A stretch of 64,000 nucleotides of DNA from a bacterium 1XD21-13 (GCA_009917555.1 QZDX01000019.1:28545-92544), one strand, 5' to 3'. Positions 1-9,039 are shown, counted from the first letter of the stretch. The notes: a model not told the origin generated them from the letters alone. Made by a program: numbers and translations.

Positions 1-26
1 AAGCATATATTAAGGAGGAATATTTG

Positions 27-1208
27 ATGAAGGCAATTGTTTTAGGAGCAGGAAGAATCGGCAGAGGCTTTGTGACGGAGCTTCTTACATTGAATCAGGT
101 GGAGATCGCTTTTTTTGATGCCATGCCGGCTATGGTAGACAGCTTAAATGAGCAGAAGGAATATACCATTCACGTATTAGGGGCACCTGAAAAGGATCTG
201 CTGAAAACAGGAGTAAAGGCATATGGAATCGGGGACACGGATGAGCTGGCTGTGCGGTGGGCGGAAGCAGATTTTATCTTTACGGCTTGCGGCGGAAAGA
301 ATATGCCATCCGTAGGAGCTACCTTGGCAGAAGCCTTTGGAAAGCTGATGGCAGCAGGTAAGGTACATACCAGCAATATTGTAACCTGTGAGAACTGGAT
401 TGATCCGGCTGCTGATTTGAAGAAAGGAATACTGGATCACTTAACAGAGGATCAGAGAAGGGTATTTGAGGAACATGTAGGCGTCAGTGAATCGGTGGTG
501 CTGTGCACAGGAACAGGGGCACCGGACCCGGATAAGGTAACCAATCCTATGGATACCTGGGTTCAGGATCTGCGGTATCTGCCCATTGACCGGGAGCGTA
601 TCAAGGGAGACCTGCCAGAGCTTGAGTACATTGATTTTGTGCCGGCCTTCGGAGATCTGCTGAAGCAGAAGATTTATACCAATAATACCAGCGTGGCTAC
701 CGTAGCTTACCTGGGAAAGCTGAAAGGACTTACCTATGTGGCGGAAAGTGCCAATGATCCGGAGATTGAGCCCATCTTGGATGGCGTATACCGGGAGATC
801 AACGAAGCTCTGGTGAAGGGTATGGGCATCAACCAGGAGAGCCAGCTGGAGTTTTCAAAGCGCGCCAAGGCAAAATATACCGACCCGGCCATCATTGATG
901 TTGTAACACGGATCGCCAGAGACCCCATTCGGAAGCTTGGGCCGGAGGACCGCTTCGTTGGGCCTATTCGGATAGCACTGAGCATTGGCCTGGAGCCAAA
1001 GTCCATCGCCATGGGCTGTGCGGCTGCCCTGTACTATGAGAATCCGGAGGATGAGGTTGCCAATGAGCTTGTGAAGCTTCGCCGGGAAAAAGGGGTTGAC
1101 TACATTCTGGAGAACATTTCGAAGCTGGATTTGAATGGCCCGGAGGTTCGGTGCATCAAGGATGCCATAGAGGAATTGAGAAAGAAAGGATGGATCAAAG
1201 AGGCATGA
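27..1208 (+). CDS. Mannitol dehydrogenase family oxidoreductase (first paralogue)
   Basis: An NAD-dependent dehydrogenase of the mannitol-1-phosphate 5-dehydrogenase type, which would interconvert a sugar-alcohol (phosphate) and its ketose in the cytoplasm. The N-terminus has a Rossmann fingerprint (VLGAGRIGRG, residues 5-14), and the C-terminal half has the helical domain of the family, including a KIYTNNTSVATVAYLG stretch. Length of about 393 residues is typical. The ATG at 27 is chosen over an in-frame TTG at 24 because AAGGAGG at 12-18 is well spaced for it. The stop overlaps the next start (ATGA). Polyol substrate is inferred from family and from the nearby PTS genes, which lie on the other strand; the exact substrate cannot be read from the sequence. 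Confidence 0.85.
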   Translation: MKAIVLGAGRIGRGFVTELLTLNQVEIAFFDAMPAMVDSLNEQKEYTIHVLGAPEKDLLKTGVKAYGIGDTDELAVRWAEADFIFTACGGKNMPSVGATLAEAFGKLMAAGKVHTSNIVTCENWIDPAADLKKGILDHLTEDQRRVFEEHVGVSESVVLCTGTGAPDPDKVTNPMDTWVQDLRYLPIDRERIKGDLPELEYIDFVPAFGDLLKQKIYTNNTSVATVAYLGKLKGLTYVAESANDPEIEPILDGVYREINEALVKGMGINQESQLEFSKRAKAKYTDPAIIDVVTRIARDPIRKLGPEDRFVGPIRIALSIGLEPKSIAMGCAAALYYENPEDEVANELVKLRREKGVDYILENISKLDLNGPEVRCIKDAIEELRKKGWIKEA

Positions 1209-2338
1209 GTAAAAAAGCAGTTGTAATCGGAGCCGGTCAGTCAGGCAGAGGCTATGTGGCCCGGTACTTGTATGAAAAGGATTATGAGATCACCTTTGTA
1301 GATGAGAAAAAAGAGCTTGTGGATCTGCTGGAGGAGGATCGGGCTTTTTCCATCCATTTCTACCATATGGATCGGACACCAGTGTATGTCAATGGCTTCC
1401 ATGCATATACAACCTACTCGGAGGAGGCAAGGAAGGCCATTGGGGAAGCCGACTATGTCTTTACTGCCGTGGGAGAGCAGAATCTGGGTGATGTGGCGAA
1501 GCAGCTAAAAGAAGGAATGGAAGGTAAGCAGAAGCGCACCGTTGTGATTACCTGTGAAAATGGTATCAATCCGGGCAAGGTCATGAGAGAGCATATGCAG
1601 AAAGAGCAGATAGGAGCCGATTATGTGGTATCTCAGACAGCTATTTTCTGTTCCACAGTTATAATTCGTGGAACGAGGCTTGATATTTTGTCCCAGAATG
1701 AGACATATTTCCCCTATGACTGCGATGAGTTTACGGACCCCTTTGATTTTGACGGAGCAGTTCCCATCCACAATTTTGAGAAGTTCTTTAAGCGGAAGAT
1801 TTATACCTATAACTGCCTGGCGGGGCTTATTTCCTACTGCGGTTATATTAAGGGATTTGAGGTATATGGGGAGGCGGCTATCGATCCGGATATTTCCGAG
1901 CTGATGGATCGGCTCTTGGAGGAGCTGAATCCTTGTCTTGAGAAGTATTTTGAAATCAGCAAGGAAGAGCAGGCTGCCTTTGCTCAGAAGGCGTTGAATA
2001 AGTTTAAGGATCAGTATATTCTGGACTACAACATAAAGAATGGCCGTGCTCCTCAGAGAAAACTAGGGCCCACAGAGCGTATTATGACACCCATGAGGAT
2101 TCTGATAGATCATGGTAAGGACCCCAGCATCATGCAGTTTGTAGCGGCGGCGGCTCTTACCTACTGGCAGGAGCTCCAGGGGAAAAATAATGAGCCCCTT
2201 CTTGAAAAATCGCCCATCGAAACCTTCTGTGAGATTAACGGACTTTCCGCAGACGATCCCATAGCAGTCAAGGTGGAGGCATATTTCCAGGCCATCCAAA
2301 AAAATCGTGATCAGATCCGTATTATGTCTCTATTATAA
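1205..2338 (+). CDS. Mannitol dehydrogenase family oxidoreductase (second paralogue)
   Basis: A second member of the same family as the preceding gene, about 377 residues. It shows the Rossmann motif VIGAGQSGRG near the start and a KRKIYTYNCLAGLISYCGY segment in the position of the catalytic helical domain. Its ATG overlaps the TGA of the upstream gene, so the two are probably translationally coupled. An upstream in-frame extension to 1151 was rejected because it lies entirely inside the preceding gene. The paralogues are clearly diverged, suggesting either different substrates or a heteromeric enzyme; both ideas are inference. A terminator-like hairpin follows. Confidence 0.83.
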   Translation: MSKKAVVIGAGQSGRGYVARYLYEKDYEITFVDEKKELVDLLEEDRAFSIHFYHMDRTPVYVNGFHAYTTYSEEARKAIGEADYVFTAVGEQNLGDVAKQLKEGMEGKQKRTVVITCENGINPGKVMREHMQKEQIGADYVVSQTAIFCSTVIIRGTRLDILSQNETYFPYDCDEFTDPFDFDGAVPIHNFEKFFKRKIYTYNCLAGLISYCGYIKGFEVYGEAAIDPDISELMDRLLEELNPCLEKYFEISKEEQAAFAQKALNKFKDQYILDYNIKNGRAPQRKLGPTERIMTPMRILIDHGKDPSIMQFVAAAALTYWQELQGKNNEPLLEKSPIETFCEINGLSADDPIAVKVEAYFQAIQKNRDQIRIMSLL

Positions 2339-2376
2339 AAAGTTAGGGAAAAACAAGAGGATTTTTCATCAAGCAA

Positions 2377-2416
2377 GGAGAGGCCTCCCTGAGAACGGGG
2401 AAGCCTCTCTGTTTCT
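2377..2416. terminator. Bidirectional rho-independent terminator
   Basis: A GAGAGGC...GCCTCTC stem with an inner CCC/GGG extension, located between convergent genes (dehydrogenase pair on +, PTS operon on -). U-rich runs flank both sides, so it could serve both strands. Confidence 0.7.
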
Positions 2417-2457
2417 ATTATAAAAATAATCGGTAAGAATAGAATGAGGGGTATGGC

Positions 2458-3480
2458 TTAGACCTCTTTCACAATCTCAGCTAAAACCTTCCCTCGCTTA
2501 AAATGCTCTCGTGTTACCAGCTCCTCAGCCATCTCCTCCAATGTCAGAACCCCGCTTATGAGGGGCTCCAATTGAAGAGCTCCGGAGCCTAAGAGGGCTA
2601 CGGCCCGCTCCGTGCAGTCCGGATTGATATAAGAGGTTTTCACCACCAGCTCCTTTTGGAAGGCGTCGTACTGGCGGAAGGCAAAGGAAGAACCGGGAGC
2701 CCCCAGTCCAAAGAGTACTACGACAGCGCCGCGTCCGGCGATCTCCAGCGCAGATTCCATGGTAGCGGACAGTCCTACACATTCAATGACACGATCCACA
2801 TTGGGAATTCCGGCAGCCTCTATTTCCCTGGAAACATCCATACTCACAGGATTCAAAAACAGCGTGGCCCCAAGAGACATGGCAAGCTCCCGCTTACTCT
2901 CCTGTGTCTCGACTACGATGATTTGGGATGCGCCTGCCAATTTACACAGCTGTACAAAGATGGCTCCGATGGAGCCAAAGCCAATGATGGCCACCGTCTG
3001 GCCCATGGACATATCCAGCAGATCCATTCCGTGAATACAGCAGGAGAGAGGCTCTGCCAGGGCGGCATATTTCAGGGACAGGGTATCAGGAAGCTTATGA
3101 ACGTTTTCCTGGGGAGGGCAGATATATTCCGCGAAGCCCTTGACCACCCCTTTTCCGTGGAGACACAAATGATTCTGTCCGTTTTTGCAGAAATAACAGC
3201 TCTTGCAGTACCAGTTGGGATTGGCGGTAACCCGATCACCGGGCTTGAAATCCCGCACATTTTCTCCCACCTCCGTGACAATTCCGGAAGCCTCGTGGCC
3301 CAAGGGAACGGGATAGGATACCGGGTGGGAACCACTCTGCCCTTCGTATTTATGAAGATCTGTTCCGCACAGACCACAGTAGGAGACTGCGATTTTTACG
3401 GAATCCGGACCAAGGGGCGGCTCCGGAAAATCCGTTGCAATACGCACATCACCTTTTCCATATAATACCAGTGCTTTCAT
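2458..3480 (-). CDS. Zinc-dependent MDR alcohol/polyol dehydrogenase
   Basis: A medium-chain zinc dehydrogenase of 340 residues. The catalytic-zinc region reads CGLCGTD (about residue 36) and GHEASG, the structural-zinc lobe has four cysteines (CKSCYFCKNGQNHLC), and the nucleotide fold shows IIGFGSIGAI. It would oxidise a polyol or secondary alcohol with NAD(P). It is the last gene of the first PTS operon, so its substrate is probably derived from the imported sugar (inference). AAGGAG lies 10 bases before the ATG. Families such as sorbitol, threonine or butanediol dehydrogenase cannot be separated by eye. Confidence 0.87.
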   Translation of the reverse strand: MKALVLYGKGDVRIATDFPEPPLGPDSVKIAVSYCGLCGTDLHKYEGQSGSHPVSYPVPLGHEASGIVTEVGENVRDFKPGDRVTANPNWYCKSCYFCKNGQNHLCLHGKGVVKGFAEYICPPQENVHKLPDTLSLKYAALAEPLSCCIHGMDLLDMSMGQTVAIIGFGSIGAIFVQLCKLAGASQIIVVETQESKRELAMSLGATLFLNPVSMDVSREIEAAGIPNVDRVIECVGLSATMESALEIAGRGAVVVLFGLGAPGSSFAFRQYDAFQKELVVKTSYINPDCTERAVALLGSGALQLEPLISGVLTLEEMAEELVTREHFKRGKVLAEIVKEV

Positions 3481-3494
3481 GAGAATTTTTCTCC

Positions 3495-4091
3495 TTATTT
3501 TTGAACCGTAAAGGTAGGCTTGCTGAACAGCCCGACCGTATCCTGAACGGTATTGGTAATCAGCGTGGTGAAGGTATCTGCTGCCATACTGAGCAGGACT
3601 CCCAGCTCCTTCAAGGCCAAGGTGAGCTCCTGTTCCTTTTGGGAGCTGACCTGGGAGGCCAGATAACGGGTCAGGCCTATGATATCCTTTTGGCGGACAG
3701 CAGGGTCCTTCTGGTAAATATTGATGCAGATTTGCTCAAAAACATTCAGTTTGCCATGAAAAAAATTGAGACAGCCGTTCAAGGTTTCTTCATCTGCATC
3801 TGTTAAAATTTTTTGATAAGCGCTTTTGGCAGCACCGTCCTGAATCTCCTTCAGACACTTTTCAGAGGTCATCTTGGGCTTTTGCTTAAAGGACAGAGCG
3901 GCAATGACCAAAAGCATGGTGCTGTACTCCACGGAAAAGTGAGCTTCCCCCTCAGGTGTCATAGCCAATTCCCGAAACAGTACCTCATCACTGACAGCCC
4001 GCTGGTAATGCTCAAGAACCAACCCGCTGATGGTCTCAATATATTCCTTCATGGACAGCTGAAGCGTTGCATGCAACCCTGCTTTTTTCAT
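3495..4091 (-). CDS. Uncharacterised protein within the PTS operon
   Basis: A 198-residue, mostly helical, soluble protein with no motif I recognise. It has no signal peptide or membrane segment. The start at 4091 is set by AAGGAGG five bases upstream; the longer in-frame reading to 4151 overruns that ribosome site and the intergenic space. It sits between two zinc dehydrogenase genes at short spacing, so it is probably co-transcribed with the PTS genes and related to the same substrate, but no function can be assigned. Confidence 0.72.
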   Translation of the reverse strand: MKKAGLHATLQLSMKEYIETISGLVLEHYQRAVSDEVLFRELAMTPEGEAHFSVEYSTMLLVIAALSFKQKPKMTSEKCLKEIQDGAAKSAYQKILTDADEETLNGCLNFFHGKLNVFEQICINIYQKDPAVRQKDIIGLTRYLASQVSSQKEQELTLALKELGVLLSMAADTFTTLITNTVQDTVGLFSKPTFTVQK

Positions 4092-4171
4092 GGTATTCCT
4101 CCTTGCTTTCAGAGCCAAAAACAGGCCGTCTGTCCGTTGGTATCCGGTCAAACGGCCCTGTTTTTGAAGTT

Positions 4172-5227
4172 TTATTTGGCGTTAATGGAATACATTGCCT
4201 TACAGATGGATACCTTGTGTGTGTAGATATCCTCGCACAGCTTTGGAAGGTCCTCCAAAGAGCTGCGGTGGGTAATCAGATCCTCCACCTGCATGATGCC
4301 TTCGTCCATCATCTTGACGGTATAATGCCACTCGTTGATAGGAGCTGCGTAGTGTGAATTCCAGATACCCTGAATGGTCAGCTCCTTGCGGAGAATCTGG
4401 CTGTGCTGGTGCAGCTTGATGGTGGTATCTCTGTGGGGATTGCCCATCATCAGAACCGTACCGAAGGTCTTTACACACTCAATGCCAAGACCAAGAGCAG
4501 CACCGGCTCCTGTACCCTCAATCACAACATCCGCCGGCTTGCCGTTGTTCAGCTTCCGGAATTCCTCATCAATGTTCATGGTCATGGAGTTCAGAACAAT
4601 ATTTCCCCGCTCCTTTGCAAATTCTACCTTCTCATCCAGTACATCTACCAGAACCACCAGGGAGGCACCGAAGATCTTTGCCCAGCGGGCAGCCATCTGT
4701 CCAATGGGGCCTGCGCCGAAGATCAGGATAGACTGTCCGGCTGTTAAGCCGCTCTTGCGGATTGCGTGTTGTGCCACCGTACAGGGCTCTACCATACCCA
4801 TAGCGTCATCGGAGAGATTGGGATTGGTGGATTCTACAAAATGCCATTCACTGGGAACCAGGCAGTACTCAGCGAAGCCGCCGTCACTGCGGGAGCCCAG
4901 ATAATCATAATCCAGACACATAGCGTAATTGGCGGTTAAACAGGGATCGCACTTCCGGCAGGGGATGCAGGGGAAGATTGCTCCGCGTTTTCCTACCAGG
5001 CCTGGGTCCGCATCCTCGCCTACGGAGACGATCTCGCCGCCAAATTCATGGCCCAGAGTCAGGGGATACTTCTGCTTGCTGGTGCCCAGCTCGAAGATAC
5101 GGGGAATATCGGAGCCGCAGATGCCGCAGGCGCCTACCTTAACCAGCAGCTCCTTGCCGTGGGGAACGGGAACCTCCACATCTACGGTACGGAAATCACC
5201 GATTTTAAATAATTGTGATGCTTTCAT
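4172..5227 (-). CDS. Galactitol-1-phosphate 5-dehydrogenase-like MDR enzyme
   Basis: A 351-residue zinc dehydrogenase resembling GatD. Diagnostic stretches are CGSDIPRIF (catalytic zinc Cys), PLTLGHEFGGEI, the structural-zinc cysteines CIPCRKCDPCLTANYAMC, YLGSRSDGGFAEY and the Rossmann motif FGAGPIGQMA. Known GatD oxidises galactitol 1-phosphate to tagatose 6-phosphate; here a sugar-alcohol phosphate made by the PTS is the natural substrate candidate (inference). AAAGGAG precedes the ATG. It lies between the second IIB gene and the uncharacterised gene of the operon. Confidence 0.85.
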   Translation of the reverse strand: MKASQLFKIGDFRTVDVEVPVPHGKELLVKVGACGICGSDIPRIFELGTSKQKYPLTLGHEFGGEIVSVGEDADPGLVGKRGAIFPCIPCRKCDPCLTANYAMCLDYDYLGSRSDGGFAEYCLVPSEWHFVESTNPNLSDDAMGMVEPCTVAQHAIRKSGLTAGQSILIFGAGPIGQMAARWAKIFGASLVVLVDVLDEKVEFAKERGNIVLNSMTMNIDEEFRKLNNGKPADVVIEGTGAGAALGLGIECVKTFGTVLMMGNPHRDTTIKLHQHSQILRKELTIQGIWNSHYAAPINEWHYTVKMMDEGIMQVEDLITHRSSLEDLPKLCEDIYTHKVSICKAMYSINAK

Positions 5228-5268
5228 AATAGCTTACTCCTTTCCAACCTAAGACACAAAACACATAA

Positions 5269-5742
5269 TTAAAGCAGCTTGGAAATATCTGTCTGCTTTG
5301 CGGCGGGGATGATCTGAACCTCGATCTTCACACCCTTTGCAATGAGCTCCCGGAAAATATCACGCTCTGCATCAGAAGCAGAGATGTTCTGGAACAGCTT
5401 CTTACGGCCGGCACTCATTCCCATACCGCCGATGTTCAGGAAATCAATGTCAATGCCATTGTCAACCAGCTGCTTAATGGTATCCGGAACCTTTACGATC
5501 ATCATGGTTGGCTTGGGAAGGCCGTCCTTCATAATCTTTATGGCTTCCTCAATGGTGCGAACCTCAATGGAGATGTGCTCCGGAATCAACAGAGCAAACA
5601 TTTCGCCCATAAAGGGGTCTTTGGCTGTCTTGTCATCTACCACCAGAACATGCTTTACGGTAGGAAGACTCTTTAACCATGCGGTGCATACCTGCCCGTG
5701 AATGAGACGATCGTCAATACGTGTAAAAACTAGATTTTCCAT
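5269..5742 (-). CDS. PTS mannose/fructose/sorbose family IIB component
   Basis: A cytoplasmic phosphocarrier of about 157 residues that takes phosphate from IIA and gives it to sugar bound by IIC/IID. It has the IIB signature RIDDRLIHGQV with the phospho-histidine, a VVDD motif and the FLNIGGMGMSAG stretch. The inner ATG at 5742 is preferred because AAAGGA is well spaced from it, whereas it touches the ATG at 5751. This is one of two IIB genes in the operon; the other is at 9040-9516. Confidence 0.92.
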   Translation of the reverse strand: MENLVFTRIDDRLIHGQVCTAWLKSLPTVKHVLVVDDKTAKDPFMGEMFALLIPEHISIEVRTIEEAIKIMKDGLPKPTMMIVKVPDTIKQLVDNGIDIDFLNIGGMGMSAGRKKLFQNISASDAERDIFRELIAKGVKIEVQIIPAAKQTDISKLL

Positions 5743-5777
5743 AAAGTTCATCCTTTCTTAAAATTGCAATTGCTTAT

Positions 5778-6179
5778 TTATTTTTTGCTTCCAAATTCTT
5801 TGATTTGCTGGATGCCGTTTTCCTGTAAAGCCTCCACCAGCTCATCCATTGTCATGCCGTCATAACGATCCAGGACAGAGAACATAACCATGGGAAGATT
5901 TACGCCGGTTACGATACGTACATTCAGGTTTTTTTCCATTTTTACCCGGTAAATAGTATTGTTTGGGGTTCCCCCGGTGATATCTACCAGGGCCACAACG
6001 CCTTCGCCGGAATCCAGGCGAGTGAGCTTTTCCTCTACCTGGGCCCGAAAATCATCCGGAGACTGTCCGGGGAGAACGCATACACTTTCCAGCTGCTCCC
6101 CTTCGCCTACCAGCATGGCGGCACTGTTCAGAAATTCATCGGCCAGACGGCCGTGTGTGGCTACAAGTACACCAACCAT
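5778..6179 (-). CDS. PTS mannose family IIA component
   Basis: A 133-residue IIA domain protein: the N-terminal strand ends in VATHG with the active histidine at residue 9, followed by a DDFRAQVEEKL helix and the VDITGGTPNN loop typical of the family. It accepts phosphate from HPr and passes it to IIB. AAAGGAGAG lies upstream of the ATG. It is a stand-alone domain, unlike the IIAB fusion of E. coli ManX. Confidence 0.92.
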   Translation of the reverse strand: MVGVLVATHGRLADEFLNSAAMLVGEGEQLESVCVLPGQSPDDFRAQVEEKLTRLDSGEGVVALVDITGGTPNNTIYRVKMEKNLNVRIVTGVNLPMVMFSVLDRYDGMTMDELVEALQENGIQQIKEFGSKK

Positions 6180-6195
6180 TTCTCAACTCTCCTTT

Positions 6196-6870
6196 CTATT
6201 CGCAGATCGCTTTCATATATGCGGTATAATATCCCTTGAAAGCGTCCGGTCCATCCTTCAGAATGGAGGAGGTTCCTACTACAAGGCCGTCCGCGCCTCC
6301 TGCCAGCATGGCCCGTGCATTTTCTGCGGTTGTATTACCATCGATGTAGACAGGAATGTTTTTGCCGGAGCGGACAATCATTTCATGGATGCGTCTGAGC
6401 TTATCCGGATGATCCGGAACGAGCTTCTGACCTGCAAAGCCAGGATTGATAGACATGAGCAGTACAAAATCCAGGACGCCGGCCATTTCCTCAATATAAG
6501 AAATGGAAACGGCGGGACTTATGGCAATTCCTGCCCTGCAGCCTCTGTCACGGATGGACTGGATCAGGCGATAGGGATTTCGCGCCACCTCCGGGTGGAA
6601 GCTGACCCAATCACCAGGCTGCGGTTTTATATATTCTACAAACATCTCCGGTTCCGTGCACATCAGATGAATATCAATGGGCATGCTCGTGATCGCCTTC
6701 AGGAACTGATAGTCCCGGACACCCAGCATGATATTGGGTACATAATGTCCGTCCATGACATCAAAATGGATGGCATCAATGCCATTCTCCTCAAAGGCCC
6801 GTACATAATCTCTTGTATTATCCGGTGTACAGCACATAATCGATGGTAAGATGGTAACTTTCTGATTCAT
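6196..6870 (-). CDS. Ribulose-phosphate 3-epimerase family protein
   Basis: A TIM-barrel epimerase of 224 residues. Family marks include ILPSIMCC near the start, HFDVMDGHYVPN with the catalytic Asp, IHLM, SINPGFAGQKL and a C-terminal YIDGNTT that contains the second catalytic Asp. It would epimerise C3 of a ketose phosphate. Its place in a PTS/dehydrogenase operon argues for a specialised paralogue (for example an allulose-6-phosphate-type epimerase) rather than the housekeeping enzyme, but this is inference. The ATG at 6870 follows AGAGAGG; the upstream extension to 6942 has no ribosome site. Confidence 0.85.
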   Translation of the reverse strand: MNQKVTILPSIMCCTPDNTRDYVRAFEENGIDAIHFDVMDGHYVPNIMLGVRDYQFLKAITSMPIDIHLMCTEPEMFVEYIKPQPGDWVSFHPEVARNPYRLIQSIRDRGCRAGIAISPAVSISYIEEMAGVLDFVLLMSINPGFAGQKLVPDHPDKLRRIHEMIVRSGKNIPVYIDGNTTAENARAMLAGGADGLVVGTSSILKDGPDAFKGYYTAYMKAICE

Positions 6871-6977
6871 AATAAACCTCTCTTGTGGAATTTTATGGAA
6901 TATGGCAGCAGGCCAAGACCGTGCTGCCATATTTCTTTCCATTATATACTTTTACAAATTAAAAGTCTACCGATAAA

Positions 6978-7814
6978 TTAGTACGCTCCGCACAGTGCAC
7001 CCAAACCAACGGTGATGAATGCAAGAACGAACATGAGTAAAATGATAGTGGTAGGCTTTGTGCGTTTCTTAAGAAGCTCACGAACAGCAAGCACGAGTGC
7101 CAGCGGGAGGATACCCGGAAGCAATGCGTCAAGCACGGTCTCCTGAAGATTGAAGGCTACGGAACCGATCTCGTTCTGTACTTCCCATCCAATCAGGGAC
7201 AGATTGTAGGTAATGTTATTAACGGCCATACTGCCGACTACCATCAGACCTACGATGCTGACAAGATCCAGCATTTTGTTGAGAACACCGGTTTTCAGGA
7301 AGGTGATAATGGCGCTCTTGCCCTGCTTATAACCCATCATGTACATATTGTAGCCGAGGGTAAGCATGATAACCTTGTAAATAACTTCAAACAGGATAGG
7401 ACCTGCGTAGTTGCCAGCCAATGCCAATTGGATGCAGACACCGGCCAGAATCGGATAAACGATAGACTGAGATACAACATCACCAATACCGGCCAGAGGT
7501 CCCATCAAAGCGGAACGAACGGACAGAATCTCGTCAATGGTGATATCTCCGTCATTGGCACGCTTCTCCTCCATAGCCGCCGTAATACCGTGGATAACAG
7601 TACCCATATAGGAAGGCTCGGTATTGAAGAAGTTCATATACTTGGAAATTTCCTGTGCATACTGGTCCGGCTCATACAGACGTTTGATGATCGGAATAAA
7701 TGCATTGGCATTACCAAGAGCCTGAAGACGCTCATAGTTGTAACAAGTCTCACTGGAGTAACCTAACAGCCAGTTCTTGACCAGATCGGATTTCTGAAGC
7801 TGTTTTTCTGCCAT
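6978..7814 (-). CDS. PTS mannose/fructose/sorbose family IID component
   Basis: Membrane subunit of the sugar permease, 278 residues. It shows the family features YMNFFNTEPSYMGTVIHGITAAMEE, SALMGPLAGIGD and a C-terminal hydrophobic region. IIC and IID together form the transport channel. Its ribosome site (AAGGAGG) is inside the 3' end of the IIC gene with only two bases between them, so coupled expression is expected. Confidence 0.93.
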   Translation of the reverse strand: MAEKQLQKSDLVKNWLLGYSSETCYNYERLQALGNANAFIPIIKRLYEPDQYAQEISKYMNFFNTEPSYMGTVIHGITAAMEEKRANDGDITIDEILSVRSALMGPLAGIGDVVSQSIVYPILAGVCIQLALAGNYAGPILFEVIYKVIMLTLGYNMYMMGYKQGKSAIITFLKTGVLNKMLDLVSIVGLMVVGSMAVNNITYNLSLIGWEVQNEIGSVAFNLQETVLDALLPGILPLALVLAVRELLKKRTKPTTIILLMFVLAFITVGLGALCGAY

Positions 7815-7816
7815 AA

Positions 7817-8566
7817 CTATGCCACCTCCTTATCTTTCTTGTCTTCACCGAAGAGGTAAAGAATGAAGGCAATGATTGCACCGAATACGGTGATAGCCAT
7901 AGTTCCCAGTCCCAGGAACTGTGCCAGGAAGAAGCCCAGGAAGAAGAACGGAAGCAGCTTTTTGGTCTGACTTAAATAGTTCAGCAGCATTCCAATACCA
8001 AGTGCAGGGAGAATTCCTCCGACCATTGCGAATCCGTCAATAATCCACTGAGGCATAGCTGCCAGCCAGTCACCTACAACAGCACCCTTCATAACGATGA
8101 GGAATGCAGGACCGCCGTTGATGATTAGGGATACAAAGAAGGAAGGTACGTAGTTATAAAAACGGATCATCTTAAGATCGCCCTTTGCTGCGGCCTTGTC
8201 AGCCATATGTACCCACACAGAGTTTACGGACATGTAAATGTTCCAAATCATAACTGCAACGGATCCCAGAAGTACACCGATGGTAGTAGCTGTGTTCATA
8301 TCCAACCCAGATACCAAACCTAAAGCTGTACCTACGGAGCCTGCAAACATTGCATTGCCGGGCATGGAGCCACCGGCTGTAATAAATCCTACATAGGGCA
8401 GGTTGATAGCTGCTGCCAGCATCATGCCTTCCATAGGCTGCCCCATTACAATACCTACAAGGAAACCGGACCAGATAGGATAAAGCCAGGTTCTTGTGAT
8501 TACATGGCTGAACCACCATGAACTACATGTAGCGATAAGCGCTACCAAAATTGCACGAACAATCAT
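7817..8566 (-). CDS. PTS mannose/fructose/sorbose family IIC component
   Basis: Polytopic permease subunit, 249 residues, with alternating hydrophobic helices and the family segments MEGMMLAAAINLPYVGFITAGG and a late GMLLNYLSQTKKLLPFF stretch. The ATG at 8566 is chosen because AAAAGGAG lies eight bases upstream; the ATG at 8587 would place that ribosome site inside the gene. It is followed immediately by IID. Confidence 0.92.
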   Translation of the reverse strand: MIVRAILVALIATCSSWWFSHVITRTWLYPIWSGFLVGIVMGQPMEGMMLAAAINLPYVGFITAGGSMPGNAMFAGSVGTALGLVSGLDMNTATTIGVLLGSVAVMIWNIYMSVNSVWVHMADKAAAKGDLKMIRFYNYVPSFFVSLIINGGPAFLIVMKGAVVGDWLAAMPQWIIDGFAMVGGILPALGIGMLLNYLSQTKKLLPFFFLGFFLAQFLGLGTMAITVFGAIIAFILYLFGEDKKDKEVA

Positions 8567-8688
8567 GTTTTTTTCTCCTTTTTTCATAGTATTTGTTTAC
8601 GTGTGCATCCATTTTGTGATTCTAATACCACCTCCCTCGTTTTCTTTGCACCTTTCGGCACAGCACTGCGACGCCCTAAGATGCATGT

Positions 8689-8704
8689 GGTCTGATATCA
8701 GACC
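8689..8704. promoter_or_regulatory. Perfect 16-bp palindrome between HPr and IIC genes
   Basis: GGTCTGATATCAGACC is an exact 16-base palindrome with no loop, in the 163-base gap between the HPr and IIC genes. It could be an operator for a dimeric repressor or part of a processing hairpin; nothing else in the gap identifies it. The same gap holds an unused AGGGAGG-like motif without a start codon. Confidence 0.45.
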
Positions 8705-8729
8705 GGTAAATGCTCCGTATTGATTCCGC

Positions 8730-8990
8730 TTATTCGTCCAGAGCATCTATATATGCAATGATCTGTTCCAGAGCCTGGGCTTCATCAGGACCCTCCGCGG
8801 CAATCTGAACCGTAGTTCCCTGCTTCAGACATCCGCCGAGTACGCTGAACATACTCTTACCATTACAGACCGTGCTGTCACTGGAAATTGTAATATCGCT
8901 TTGAAATGTCCGGCACAGCTTTACCAGCTGAGCTGCGGGCCGGGCGTGCAAACCGGTTTTGTTTTTTACAAGTGTTGTACCCTGTAGCAT
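8730..8990 (-). CDS. HPr-family phosphocarrier encoded in the PTS operon
   Basis: An 86-residue HPr protein. The phospho-histidine is His15 in GLHARPA, and the regulatory serine is kept (Ser46 in NGKSMFSVL), so HPr-kinase control is possible. It receives phosphate from enzyme I and hands it to IIA. AAGGAG precedes the ATG. A dedicated HPr inside a substrate-specific operon is less common than the single housekeeping ptsH and suggests a semi-private phosphate path for this PTS (inference). Confidence 0.92.
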   Translation of the reverse strand: MLQGTTLVKNKTGLHARPAAQLVKLCRTFQSDITISSDSTVCNGKSMFSVLGGCLKQGTTVQIAAEGPDEAQALEQIIAYIDALDE

Positions 8991-9039
8991 TTCAATCTCC
9001 TTCCACTGTTTATTTTTATATCTCTCTATCCTTTATGCC

